Assembly: GCA_964035795.1 (NCBI GenBank)
Contig: OZ038322.1
Span: forward strand, 14,927,447-14,991,446
DNA length: 64,000 nucleotides
Reading direction: 5' to 3'
DNA from: Pterobdella sp. o SKG-2022
Taxonomy: Eukaryota; Annelida; Clitellata; Hirudinida; Piscicolidae
Numbering within the stretch: the stretch's first letter is position 1; the number at the start of each line of letters is the position of its first letter. Position numbers and translations under genes: made by a program. The notes below the pieces were generated by a model that did not search any database, was not told where the DNA came from, and worked only from the letters and a program-made list of their open reading frames with translations. This document shows positions 1-14,300 of the stretch, one piece after another.

Positions 1-2200
1 CAGATTTTTAATTCAATGTAAATTCTATTTATATAGCACCTCATAACAATAAGTTTGAAGCACTTGGTTAAAATCAAATTCTCGCAAAAAACTGTGGGTT
101 AAATTGCCGATTGACACGGGATCGAGCACGGTATCAGCATTTCGAATCTAATGCCTTACTACTTGAGCTAATAATCAGTCACCAGATAACTGTTTGAATA
201 CGAACATTAATCTTTTAAAGATATCTAGAGATAATTTTTTCAAGTATTTTATCTTGTCAACCTTCATACCTTTTTATCCAATCATGAAAGCTTCCTTATT
301 TGGTCATTATTTGCTACCAAGTTGAAGTGAGGCGGACTCTTCAAGATTACGTGTGTGAACATAATAATTATTGTAATGTTTAGTAGGAGATCATTATTAA
401 GTTCAGATCCGTATGGATGGATGTCTAAAATATATTTGTTAATTATTAGTATTTATTCTTAATCTTCTATCAACAGTATTTTTCAAAGCAAAGTATCAAA
501 TAAAAAACTACTAACCCTGAAAATTTTTGCTTCAAAAATTGATTTGGAAACATTAAGATGTCAACGATAAGCTTGGTATTTTTTAAATAACAATATTTGC
601 GTTCAGTGAATGTTTTTAACTAAAAGATCATCATGAATTGATTAAAATAAAACATTTTCGTGCTAACTTCCGGTAAACCCAGTTGTGAAGTTGGTCTCAA
701 TATTTGGCACGTCACAAATCCAAACTCCTCTTTTATATGGAAAAGACCAACTTGTATTCAAAAAGTTTTTTAGCACTGGCGTAGTGAGGTTTTCTCATGA
801 GAATATTATTAAAGTTTCGGTTTTTTTTTAATTTTTATGCATTCTTTGCAGGTATGAGTTCAACTTACCAACAGCGTTATGGCACAAACACTTGAAAATC
901 AGTTTTAGGTTGAATGATTTAATACAAGTTCTGAAAAACATGCGGAATTTTGGTAAAATTTTAAAAAATTGAATGATTTGAAAAATGCCTAATTTCTTTC
1001 TCAAAAGGTAGTTTGTTAGATAAAAAAACTGCTGTATTAATAATGCAAAAATAATTTAGTCATCAAAATGCTAATGTGAGGTGGGTGGGTGGCGGACAAG
1101 GCTTCTCGATGTTTTTCACGAAATTAGTTTCACGTGTTTTCATTGGCAGGTAGGCCATGTCACACGATAATCAAATGAAGAATTTAATTAGAACAACAAA
1201 TTCTGTTTTGTTGTATTTAGTTAGTAGAAATATTTTTTTGTTTTCAAGTGTTTGTTCAATTATAAACAATTTAAAACAAGTTGATTTTTTTTAATACGTA
1301 CGGTCTAAATAAATCTTCATTTTATCGGACTATTCAATATCTCGTGCATTCCCAGATGCCAAGATGTCCGGGTCTACCACATAAGTTATGTTAAAAAAAT
1401 AATCGAAAATAATATTCGGAAAACATCAGAGTACATGAGAGGGTGAGACCAAGAAGCACAACACCAAAAAGGAATGCGCGATGTTCAAAAATATATCTGA
1501 AGGATATATGGAAGAAGTTTGGTGAAATAAAAATATACATATGAATTGGAAATATCCAATTATGCATTTAAAAATCAAAATAGCAGCAAGTCAAATGTTT
1601 GGTCAAGATATCTTCATTCAAATTACATAAAAAAATGAAACTCAAATATTTAAACATGATCAAAAACTATTTAAAAACTGAATTTAAAATTTTAAAAACA
1701 TTTGGTTTTACTAATACAAAATATTCTACACTTTATGAACTTGAAACTGTGGCACAAGGCTTCAAGGAATCTCGATTGAATTATAATAGGTTTTATAGGC
1801 CCTACCATGCAGAATGTTAACAAATGAAGTTCAAATAAAGATAAAAATTAAGTTTTTGAAATAAAAATGCATGTGAAATTTCGAAATATATAAAAACAAA
1901 AAGCGTTAAATGGAGAACTTTAAAAAATATAGTCTTGAACATCTTTTGGACGACCAATGAATATTTTAAACTGTTTCGGTAAATAACCATTAACAATATA
2001 ACAATTTTATACTCATGCATGTATTAAACATTTCAAAGCAAATCTCATACAGCGACCAACATTTAAACTGAGTGAGGTCATGTAATTCTAAAAATATCAG
2101 ACTCAGCAGTTTCAAATATATAGAATTTAAAAATATTTATTGAAACCACCAACATACAATTTTTTTTTAAACATTTGTTCAATACATTCATCGTTTAAAA
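1..2200. other. AT-rich sequence with no convincing gene
   Basis: Apart from the tRNA-like relic near its start I see only short chance frames, the longest (1599-1820) being Lys/Asn/Phe-rich with no domain. This lies downstream of the synapsin 3' end. Confidence 0.6.
110..180 (-). repeat. Degenerate tRNA-like sequence (SINE head)
   Basis: On the minus strand an A-box-like ATTAGCTCAAGTAGTAAGGC (172-153) and a B-box-like TGCTCGATCCCG (128-117) stand at tRNA spacing. The acceptor stem does not close, so this is a tRNA-derived repeat or tRNA relic, not a functional tRNA. Confidence 0.4.
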
Positions 2201-2212
2201 GTTACGGAAACT

Positions 2213-2218
2213 TTTATT
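2213..2218 (-). terminator. Likely polyadenylation signal of synapsin
   Basis: An AATAAA hexamer on the minus strand, about 150 nt after the synapsin stop codon. It is the first canonical signal downstream and sits in A/T-rich 3' UTR-like sequence. Confidence 0.45.
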
Positions 2219-2365
2219 TATAACAACCACAAAAACTCCAAATAACGATTCAAAACTAAATTTCCGCTTTAAAAACGTCTTCAACTTTACAAACACCCCG
2301 TAAAAAATAACACCACCCCATCATCAAAAACATCATTATCTCCTCTCCCACACACCGCCCTTCTT

Positions 2366-5300
2366 TCACATATCCCCAAAAATACCAGCAAATGTTTTTC
2401 TAAGGTTTTTCATGGTGTCTTCAGAATCCTCTTCCTTAGTTGAAATCCCTTCATCCAGCGATTTGTTTTCTTTCGATTTATTCTTTGACAAAGATTTCAA
2501 AACCGATTTTTTGCTTGATTCTGTTTCAGTCACATTCTCTCCTTCATTGTGTCTTTGGTTATTTTTCTCTGTATTTTCAGATATTTTTTCGAACTTTTTG
2601 CCATCTTTTAAATGCTGCTCAAAGTGCTTCAAAGCCACATTACACAACAATTTATTGTCATCATCCTGCTTGTCTCCAAGAAAGTTTATGGTGCTGTCGT
2701 AAGCCTGAGTAGAGATGTGTGTGTCATTATTTTTATTTCTCCAATTATCATTATTTATTATTTATGTCGCACAACTTTTACAACTAATCTAAGCTACAGA
2801 TGCGCTTATTTTTGTGAAAGAAATATTGAAAAATTCAAACTTTTTGAAAAAGATATTATTTACTTATTTTTTAAAAGTTTTGAATTTCAACTTTGAATTA
2901 TGTAAATTTTTTCGATTCTTTCCTTTTTTGAGCTTCTACGAGCCAAGAGCTTTTTAACATGTTTTCAGGTCTTACTTCCATGTTATGAAATTCTAAAAAA
3001 CTTTTCATAACATAGAACCAGCAACACACAAGCATAAAAAATATTAAATTCATAGCTATTGAAATAAAAAATGCACTAAAACCACATCAACCCTCTGTGA
3101 AGTCTGATGCGATAGGCTCCAAGCTGATGTAACGCATCATTAATATGCAACGGTTAATTAACTATTCGTATCTACTTCAGTCAAATATTATTAATACTGT
3201 ATTTTGATTTAAATATGATATTGTGTGTTTATGAAGATGTAGCTGTAATAAAGGGTTTCAAACGGGGATACATTTAGTTTATCTGCATGAAGCATCTATG
3301 TGAGCCTTTATTTTATTGCTTATTCATTGCAAAAAAAAATTTAAAACATAAAATCAATGGAAAAAAAGTAATATAAATACTAACACAGTCCATAACAAGG
3401 CTAACATTTATATAGCGCCCAAGGAGACCACAAAATGACACATACATCAACAAAATGGCGCATGAGCGACACCAACCCCGATGATGAACTCCTTGCTGCA
3501 TTTTGTAGTCAGCACCTGTAAACCACACACCACCATTCCTCCACAACTACTTGATAAGACATCCAACCATTCTTTGTATCTGGGAGGTGTCATTTGATTT
3601 TAATGACGTTATTTATATAGGACTGTAAAAGCGATTGAGGCGTTTATGTTTGTGGATGAATGAATGGTTAAGTTGGATGGGAGATGGATAGGTAGATAGA
3701 TGAATGAGTAGATTGATGGATGGGTGGATAGATGGATAGGTAGATAGATGGATGGGTAGTTTGATGGATGGGTAGATAGATGGATGGGTAGATTGCTGGA
3801 TCTTTTGGTAGGTATATAAAGATGACAACATGGAAATAGATGGGTGAGTAGGTAGATAAATAATTCGATCAGGTTTAATCCTGCCTCAAACAGTCTTAGA
3901 CCACTCATGCATTTAATGGTGGTTTGCAGTTTTTGAAATAATTTAGTTTTTAGTTTATAACTAACAACAGATGATGTTGTAGGAATTCAGTTTCTTAATG
4001 TATTTATATTTATTTCAATGATTGAGAACTTTTTTCCCATTCAAGACACGTTTAGAAACCTTTCAAAATGAAAATTTTTAATGCCAATCATTCGAGAAAA
4101 AGTTATAAAAATTTTTCATTATATTTTTGACAGTAAAAAATTGAAATTATTATTGTTTAGCTGGAAAAAAGTGAAAACTTTTGTGATGAAAATAATCTGA
4201 TCTCACGAAAAAACCGGAAAGAAATTGTTCAGCCTAGTTCCAGTTAATATATAAGCAGCCAGTTGAACCTCCAATGTATTAATGTTAATCTCATAATACC
4301 GAAATTTTTTAATTAAAACATCAACTTTCAAAGTTAAAAATTGCTGATTACCCTTTAATAATAGACTACCATTTACTACTAAATTCATTTCCATAACTCT
4401 AAACTTTGGTGTTTTTTCAATAAGAAATTTATAAAAAAATAAAGATCCCAGTTACCTGTCTTGCATCTTGATTTCCTCGATGACCACCTTTGAAGAGCTG
4501 ACGTTCCACTTACCGTCAAGGGAAGTGCGACTGTGTGTTGGAGGAGGTGGTGAAGGTGGTAGTAGTGGTGAGGTTAGTGGTGGAATTTGAAATGTGGGTT
4601 GAGTTTTGATGAGTTGATAAGGGTTTTTGATTTGAAATGAAGCATAAAGTCGATAGGATGAACATCCAAAAGATAAATAAAAAGTTATTGATCAGAATTA
4701 TGATAGTACGTTTTCGTATTCATTTTATTTTTCAGGTTATGGGCTTTATCATTTCGAGCTTGACACTCCTATCTTAAATCCTATCATGAAATGAAGGAGA
4801 TAAAATAATGACAAAAAATTGTATTGCTCATTTATGATTCCTACACATTTCAAGCGCTTTTGAAGCAAAACTCATATGAAAATTGTATTATACGAACAAT
4901 GTAAGAACAGCAGCACAATTTGGCTGTAGGACATATATAGATTAATTTATTTATCCGAAAATTATTGAACCCATATTTATAAAAGATTAAAAATGTAATA
5001 AACAAGAGCGTCAATTCTCATAAAATTATCTCATTCTCTTAGGGAGAGCAAATTTATCATCAACCATTTATAGATGCGACTAATGAAAAGACCTGGCAAG
5101 AACTTGCAAACAATTAAAGCAGTTATTGAAAGAGAGGCTGTGTTTGTGCGATAAGTGATCCATGCATTCATCAGGTTTGAATGGTTTTGAGAGAATAGGA
5201 ACTTTTAGAATAATTGAGTTTGTTAAAAATGAATTTATATTATATTTTATTAAAATTTTTATTAAAAATTTTTCGGTATTATATGGGCGGTAAATATTGT

Positions 5301-8300
5301 TTATTGCTCAAATTGCTTGCAGATAACAGACATAATAACCCATAAAAAATGGCGTGCTGTGCGCATTAAAGCTTTTTTACATTAAAACTCACGAGAAAGC
5401 CTTGTAATCCACACCGATCTTGTACACGATTACCTCGTATTCCGCAGACACAAACTCTTGTATGAAACAGAAAGACTGGTCGCCTGTTGTGAAGCTCAGA
5501 ATGCTTTCAAGTTCACCCTGGTTTTCCACTTTTATCTGGTGTGTGGTGATTAGGTATCAGCATTGTGGTGTTGTGGTTTTGGTTGGGTATCAACATGGAG
5601 AGGTGATTCGAGTATCATGAATGTCTATGAATAGGGATTGGATGTTGTGTTTGGAAATGATTGGTGGGTTTACAGAAATAAATGAAATTGGAGGCAAAAG
5701 TTTTGTGTATTTTAGTTGAATATTGAGTAAAAAACAAAGATTTTCACTAAAAAGTCGGAAATACTCTATAAATTCATTTACTTCTGTGAGTTTCCATAAA
5801 TAAAAGCTTTTTGCAGCTTAAAATGAATTTTCAAAGATTTATCTCAAGTTTAGATAATTTTATTGTTTTCAAGTTTTTAAATGAAATTCCATTTGAGTGA
5901 GAGATTAGATTAGAAAAGTTAAATACCAAAACAGAAATTTTTGTTGCAAATGTTTTATGACTGAAAAAAAATTCCATAAATTTCAAAATGACATTTAGTT
6001 TATTTTGTTCTAGTTCCATCAATTTGAATTCTTCAGTGCTGAAGACCTGTTTCTTTTTTTGGCGTTATGCAAACATCGGTGCCTGAATACCACAACATTA
6101 TTTGACCTCAAACATCATAAAAACTGAATCTCTGAATGGTTGAAGTTTAAGTTTTAAAATAACTCGAAGTGAAGATCAAAGAATTAAAGTTAAAATTTTT
6201 TTGACAAAATAAAATAATAAAAGCATTAAGTAAACGAGAAGTGCTGTTGATTATTTTTTTGTATTTTTGTTGTATTTGAAAAAGTTGAAAAGCAAAATAG
6301 AAAAGCAGAAACGCCTAAAAAATTCTGTTTTCATTTTTTATCTCGACCTTAATTTACTTTAAAAAATATTTCCTTTAAAACTCAAGATATTTAAATATTT
6401 GAAAGTTTATTTTAGTCACCAGATTTTTTAATATTTTTTTTTCAAGTTGAACAAACTTTTTGCTCATGCAAAATATTTTTAAAAAAATTCTTTTGTTTAT
6501 AAGTACCGCAAAATATAAAAATGAAAATGAGTTGGATTATAAATTTAAAAAAAACAATTATGAAAAAAATTTTTAGAATAAAACTTTTACAAAATGAACT
6601 TCAAAAGTGAGAAAACCCCAAAAAGGAGAAAAGTCATCATTAAAAATACATTTGAAATCGTATAATTGCATTGAATTCTCGCAGGTTTTTAGGAGAGTAT
6701 TGATTTGAATTTGTATTCAAAGCAAAACAACCAGTGAAGAGTTTGGTTTTAGGTTAAAAATTAAAACACATTTGAAGTTAATTTTCTCAAATCACCCCAA
6801 GAACTTACAATCACTTGAATGAAAGTTATTTTCGCACTTATAAAAGTCTGACATCGGAAACAATAATACAAAATTCTCTTATATTAATATTATTATTAGC
6901 TCTTCTATAATTATTAGTACAATTGGTTATTATTATTCTTGTTATTGTTTATTTTCATTATTCTTATTATTGATTTTAATCAATCTCACCATGTTTTCTG
7001 CTGCATTATGATTGCCCAGTTTGAGAACTATGGGGTATTCTATTGAGCCGTTCTGGATCTTTCTCTGTAGTGTAGTGAGTGGTGTGAAGAGGGGTGAGGT
7101 GTTAGTGTAGTGGCACGGTGGGGTAATGGGATGAAGGAGTGTGGTGTTGGTATGATATGGTCGGGTGTAGTGCTGTGGCATGGAAGTGTGGCCAGGTTGT
7201 GAGTGGTATTTTATAGGTAGGTATGAGTGAGTGGTAAGGTAAATGGGTGGTGTGGTATAGATGGATAGTTTTATTTTAAACTTAAAGGATAGGTTGGGTT
7301 GGTCTGGGTGGGGTGTGGAATGAAAGGAGGGGTAGTGTGGCTGGTGTGATAGTGGTGAGGTGTAGTGATAAGGTAGATAATTGCTTGGTAATGAAGTTGG
7401 TGATTAGAGTGAAAAAGGTTCCAAATGTCATTCAAATAAATTATTTAACTTAAGCGCAAATAGTATTATCAGCCTATTTAAGTTGATTGATCCCTATTTT
7501 CGACATATTTATTAGAGACACTTTTTTAAATTTAATTTTTAAAAATTTTTAAATAAACTTTTTTTTAAAAAAAATTTTTTAAGCATATCGAATAATTTCA
7601 AAAGAGCGCATGAAATTCAATTTTTTTGAAGGTGAATAAGTAACTTGCATGAATATCTTTGAGCTGGCAGAAGAAATCTCCAGGGATGTAAGGGAAGTTA
7701 TGTTGCTTGGCGACTTCATTCAGCTTGCATGTCTGCGGGAGTAACATGAGGTTTCATTAGACTGAGTGGTAGGGCGTTAGAAGGGTGATCCAAAGATTTT
7801 GAGGCCGATTCTGGGTTGAATAATGCTCAAATGTGATATTTTGTTTATTTATTTATTTACGTTTGTATAGCGCACTTTTCACATAAATTAAACATGTATC
7901 AGAGGCGCTTAAATTCATAAAAGATGACATGGAACGACAAAAATGACGTAAAAATATACTTAGAATATTTACTTTAATTTTAGACAGATATGATTAGAAA
8001 TATTTTATGAAATGAAATATAATCGTCAAAAACTGCCAGACAAAATTGAAACCTTTTAAATAAAATGCACCACTTGATGAAGAAATGAAATGCATTCAGT
8101 CATTATTGAAAACCCGATTCATAATGATTTGAAAATGATGAATTAAAAGTTAAAAAATATTTGAATTAATTTAACTTTGGAAACCATTTGGAATGATGGG
8201 GCAAAAAACTGCACGATATAAATTCAAGAAACGCTTTCAAAAACATGAAAAAGTTTGTTTTGAAAAAAATTTTTAAGGCGTGTTGTCTACTTTCAGAAAA

Positions 8301-11300
8301 AATATTCAGAAACACTGCCTGTAATTGAAAAATAGCCTTGAAGATAATTTTCGACAATGAAGTTTGTGATTGCGCAGATTGGCAAACAAATCAAAAGGGA
8401 ATCTGGCACGACAAACAATCAGACCATATTTAACTCAAACCAACAAATCCTGTCATAATATTTGAAAAAAATGCTTTAAAATTCTTTATTAAACATGGGT
8501 TGGATTTTTTTGTCACAATTCTGTTCACATTTATCTGCATTTTTAATACACCATGAATATAAATTGAATAAAAAAAATGTCTTGGGGATTATTTTTTGTG
8601 TGAAATGCTTGAAGAAAAATTTTTAATTGAAATTGAGTAGATTCATTTTGAATTTATTATGATTTAAAAATTTATTCTCAATTTTGCCCCCTACTTGAGT
8701 TTCAAATTTTTTAAGCTTATTGTTTTGGGGTTTAATGGAGTGTGGTTTGGCAAAAGTTCAAACGGGGTGTGAGAAGAGAGGAGAGTGTTCTAATTTCTTT
8801 TCTTTCATTGTTTTGTCTTATTCCAGCTACTGATGAAAAAACATGCTTATGACACTAATAAATGCGCTTATTACTCTAATGCTTAAGTATGTAAGCTAAT
8901 AAATCAAAATTTGATTTAGCACCTCGAAAATAACTTTTTGTTCAGTATATGAAAATTTATTTTGCAACTTTGTTCAAATTTTATATGGATAAAAATGAAT
9001 TAATTTTATAGAAATGAGATGTAACTGATCTTGATAATTTTAATTTATGGTAACCAGACCTTGTTGAAATTCTAAAAAACTTCAGAGTTTCATGAAGAAG
9101 TGTTAAAATGGAGCAATTCATTTATAATTTAGGTTTTTATTGAATAAATTCAAACGAGTTTTTAAACTACGGTGCCCATATGATCAGCATTCTAGATCAT
9201 ATGGCTTCTTGTCTTAGGTCTACGAGTAGAGCTTCAACTTAGGTAATCTGGCTTCAAACTCCGATATCTTTTGAAGATTTTTCTTGGTATATTCATATAT
9301 AAATAAAGTTTAACAAATGTATGTATCTAGCCGCTGCATTACTATTCAAATGCTCAATTTGTTCTATTAAACTCAGTTCATCAGGCAAATGAAGGGAGAA
9401 GATATTTGTGCCAAATGTGACTTTCTAAGCACGTAAAAATGATGGATAAGAAATGAGTAATGTTGACAAGGTTCAGAATATTTAATCACTTTGTTCATCT
9501 CCACTTTATGAATTATTGAAGGAAGAGGGATGGCGGAAATGGACAATGTGGAAATGAATATAATTTACAACATTCCAGTGGGGAATCTCAAAATTTAATT
9601 TCAAAATCATTTTTCAATTTTGTACAGTAACTTTGAATTTGTGAAAAAATTTTTTTTAAAACTCGTTTTATTTAACAAATTGAGCTAAAACTTATAATAC
9701 GTTCAGTCTTAAGATGAGACGTTAGCAAGAAATGTGATTAGTTTTTGTTAATGTCTTATGTTAAAACTAAACTTGTCAAAAATTGTAGCTCAATTTGGCG
9801 AATAAAACGTGTTTGAAAAAATTCAACATAAGTTTGGAGTTATTGTACTAATTTTAGGTTTAAAAAGCACGATCTTTCCAACAACTTTTTTTATTAGAAT
9901 TCCAAATATAGTTTGTTTATTCCCAATTAGCAAATTAATTTCTATAATAACTAAAATGAGCAATTTGAAAACAATAGACGAAAGTAATTATTCTAAAAAT
10001 GAAATTAATACAATAGAGCATACATAATTTCAACAAAGTACTGACCAGCACAATAGTTGCACATTATTCTACAAAGCTACACAACACACATAAGCACAAA
10101 CATGGTTTCCCACAAAACACCACCTACCAGCAGAGCAACATCAGCAAACAAAAGACTGGTCCAGGGATCTTGCAAGCACACAACACCACCGTGCAACAGA
10201 CTCAGTACCACTGCCCTGTAATCCCTCCCCTTGTGCCGCACTTTTTGACGTATCAACACAAAGTCTGGTCTGAATGAGCTGTTGGTGAGATGTGTGGGTG
10301 GTTGTGTAGTGTGAGTGGGGAGTGAGATGTCTATGATGGTGTAGTAGGGGAGGTGTAGTGGATATGGTGGTTTGGTAGAATGGTGTGGTGGGTGTGCGAT
10401 GGTGGTTATGAGTTATGATAAATACTGTAGATGAAAATGTGTATCGTGTGATTAGGGCGATGTGTCTGTATTGTGAGGTGAATGATGGAGGTGATAAAAG
10501 TTTTTGAGGTGTACCGATGACGGAAACAATTGAAGTGGTTTTTGAGGTGTACCGATGACGGAAACAATTGAAGTGGTTTTTGGGTGATAGTGGGAGAAAG
10601 GCGACGGGGTTTTGAAGGTTGGGTTGGGGTAGTGAGAATTGATGGAGTGAAGTGTTAAGGTTGAGATAAAATGTGTGAAACTGACAAGAGAATGGTTGAC
10701 GAATACATTGAAGTGTGTGTGTGTGCTTGATAAAATTTGAATGGCTCTATTTATTATGCATTATATCTTTTAACTGAGAAGTAGCTTGGTAGTACCAAGG
10801 TTTTATGGCTTCAATTTCGGGAAACTTAATGGAAAAGGTTTAAAGCAATTTCAAATGCTTTTGACTCCACTTTGAGATTTTAAATAGAGTTTCTTAAGGA
10901 GGTAAAATTTTCATTGGGAAACTATTGTAACTATCATAGAGTTTGTTGATCAATATAAATTTTTTTTTATGAAGTTTCGATCTAACTAATAAGACAAAGT
11001 GTGCTTTCAAACGAAAAATAATTTTAATAAACTTAAAAATAATTCACCGAGTACTTAATTATTTTTTTAAAATGATAAAATGCATAAAAGCTTCATGAAC
11101 ATATACTAGTCATAAAATGTGAAAAAACAGTGAATGATTGTTTTGCGGTAATTGCCTTTTTATGCTAAAAATTAGCTAAAAGCAATTTGTTAAACAAAAA
11201 GAAGACTTTTAACTAGGAAACAAAACTGCAACCCCAGATGCTGATTCCATTAAATATGGTAAGTAAGAATGCTACTACTTGAAACAAATGTCTTGTCGAA

Positions 11301-14300
11301 GCTGTTCTGCCCAATGCATTTGATACAATTTCAATTGAAAAGTTAGCAAAAAAATAACTCAGGTTTAACAAAAAACTATCAGCAATAACGAGAATTGTAC
11401 TCTAAAAAATATGAAAATATGTGCCAAATACAATCAAAAGTACAATTTGGAGAATCATGATTTGAAGTTCCACAGTCGGATGAACTTTTGTAACGTGAAA
11501 TTTTTTTCTTAATACCATGAAATAAGTCATAATTGAAGCAAAAAAATTGATATTAATTTTTAAACTCCATAAAACTAAAAACCTCTGAAAACGCCATTAA
11601 ACAACTACAAGATGAATCGATGGACGATGAAGTCTAAATGTTTTAACCATCACATGCTCTTTGAAGTTTAATGCTTCTTAATGATGAAGATTTTAAAAAA
11701 TTTTTACCGAAAAAATAATTTTTTTTAAATTTGAAAAATGTGTTTTTGTTAGATGATGCTCATTAATGGATCTAAATTTTGTTGAAGGATTGAAGGTTTC
11801 AGCATGCTAACGCTTATATTTTTCGTGAATTTTTTATGGATACCAATAACTGTACATTATTGAAATCAATTCCAAAAATCAAATATCAACTAAAAAGAAA
11901 AAAAATATAATAAAATAAAAAGAAATAAAAAAAAAGAAAAAGAAAAACAATAACACAAAAAAAAAAAATATACAATAACAAAAAACAAAAAAAAAACAAC
12001 AATAAAAAAACTATAAAAAAAATAATAGCAAAAAAACTGTAACAACAAAAATATCAACAACAACAGCAACAGACCGACTAAAAGGGGACTTGCACGTGTT
12101 TGTTGCTTTCACGTGCACCACACATCCATCCACTGCTGATGACGTCACACATAAACATGAGAAGTCGAACTGTGGAAGAGGATTTTTGATGGTGGGGTGA
12201 ATGATGTTGGTGGTGGTGGTGTGGGTGATGGTGGTGCTATAGGGGGAGAAGGGTTGTGAAGATGAGATGGGTGATGGTGGTGGTGTGGATGATGGTGGTG
12301 GTGGTGTGGGTGATGGTGGTGCTATAGGAGGAAAAGAGTTGTGAAGGTGAGATGGTTGATGGTGGTGCTATAGGTGATGGTGGTGGTGGTGCTATAGGTG
12401 GGGGTGGGAGTTGTGAAAGTGAGATGGGTATTGCTAAAGATTAGACTGATTGTACAAAGATGATGTGTTAAGGTGGTTTTATAGAAATTATTTTGTTGTT
12501 GGTGTAGTGAGTATGTGGATCATGGTGATGATCAAGAAGATAGTTGTAGAAGTGCTGTTGTAATATGAGATAATGGTTAGAGTTTTTAGAAAAAAAATTT
12601 TTGTTATGATGGTAAGAGTGTACTTTTTAGAATATGATAGTAATTGGATGTGGTGATGATGACGATGGAGGTTGAGGTGACGAGATGAAGGAAACTTCTG
12701 GTGTGGTATAAAAATACCACAACGATGACAAATAAGTGCTTTATGAATCAATATTAGAGTGAAGATGACCTGGTCATAGGTGGATGAGTAAAAGGTAGAG
12801 GGGTGGTTGAGAAGATATGGTGACTAAACATGTGATAAAACTACGGTGGAGACTCTATTTAGGTGTCATCATGTATTTTGATTGGCGTATGTGGCATAAT
12901 ACAAACTAGTGTTTTTGTGTGTGATAGCTTGTTTTCATTTTTGAGCTCCATATGTTTGTTATGGATCGATTTGTATTAATGTGTTAGTGTTATTTATTTA
13001 CTGTTGGTTGTAAGATGTATATGATGGAAGTTGTTGTACTTTTTTGAAAATTGATATGCTGGTCTAAACATCTTTTAAACATTATTTATCTAAATGTTGA
13101 GAAAAGTTCTGCTAATCATTTATGTCAGAAAATTACCTTTGTGACATTAAAAAATACGATAAAAAAGTAGAGAGAAAAGTGATGAATGAATAGATGGGAG
13201 AAAATATTGAAGTATTGAGGGGAAAAAAATTTGGGAAAAACTTGAAAAAAGGGCAATGATAATTAAGAAAAACAAAAGGGATGCAAGAAAAAAATGAAAA
13301 TGTTGGAAAAAATTAATATATTGCCTGGGAAACGAAAAAGAAAGAATGGTTAGCAAAATATGAAAATTTTAAATATATATACAAAATAATAATTAAAAAC
13401 AGCAAAATAAAAGCTTTCAAAACTTATTTAATTGACACTTGATGCATCCGGCACTTGTCAACCATTACCACACAGGCAAGATGCAACTCCAAAATTACCT
13501 CTTTGAGAGGCTTAACTGCTTCAAATAACTCCTATTTAATTTATCTTTTACTCAAAATAGCTCAGAAATTTTGCTTGTTTTTTTTATATTTTCTTTTCTT
13601 TTGCAAATGCTCAAACCATGAATGCCTTGTAATTCATTATTTTTGATCACAGGTTCCTTCAAATTGATGAGCTTTCATGACTTTTATTGAATGTTTGTTT
13701 TTGAAAATGTAATATTAAATTTCAAGCAGATAATTTATACTTAAGAGAAATTCTTTAGAATATGTTTTAATAAAATAATAAACACCTATTTTTAGAAAAA
13801 TTTTTTTAATAAAGTCCTTCTAATGATAATTTAAAGACAAAAACTTGCAAAAAGTCTGAAATTCTGAAGAAAAATAACAAAAAGACCCTGCCAAATTTAA
13901 CGCAGTCCCCTCTTGAAATGCCATTCCGAATTATAATATTGATTTTGAAATGAAAATTCCAAGAGTCATTTTTAACTGTTTTTTTTTTTAAGATTTCATT
14001 AGCAATGTTTTTATATGGAGTTTTTTTGGATAAATTATTTTAAAAAGCAATTATTGTATGAGTTCATCTATTATTTAACAGCTTTTAAGAAAGTAGGTTT
14101 ACTAAATGACGATTTAAGATCTTTATAATTTCACGATACTTAACGAAAAATATATTCGGCTTATATAAATATAGATTTTTGAATATTTTTTTTCTAAATA
14201 CCAAATTATTTTTATCATTTATATTTTTATCTCAAATATAAAAAACCCGAAAGCCTCTTAACTGACAGTTGGAAATGGTTTTGATTTAAAATTGCATCAT

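Noticed and set aside
3429..3515. Synapsin exon 9 read from the acceptor at 3516, giving an in-frame TGA
   Set aside because: A better acceptor (cctcccag) at 3580 restores phase and matches the family text DRYKxW...GG...II, ending at GGG before gttggt; no stop remains.
3609..3908. Minus-strand frames rich in HPSIY/STHPS
   Set aside because: They are translations of the GATG-type minisatellite.
13147..13356. Phe/Leu-rich minus-strand frame as a membrane protein
   Set aside because: Composition is driven by A-rich intron sequence; it lies inside a synapsin intron with no splice or start evidence.
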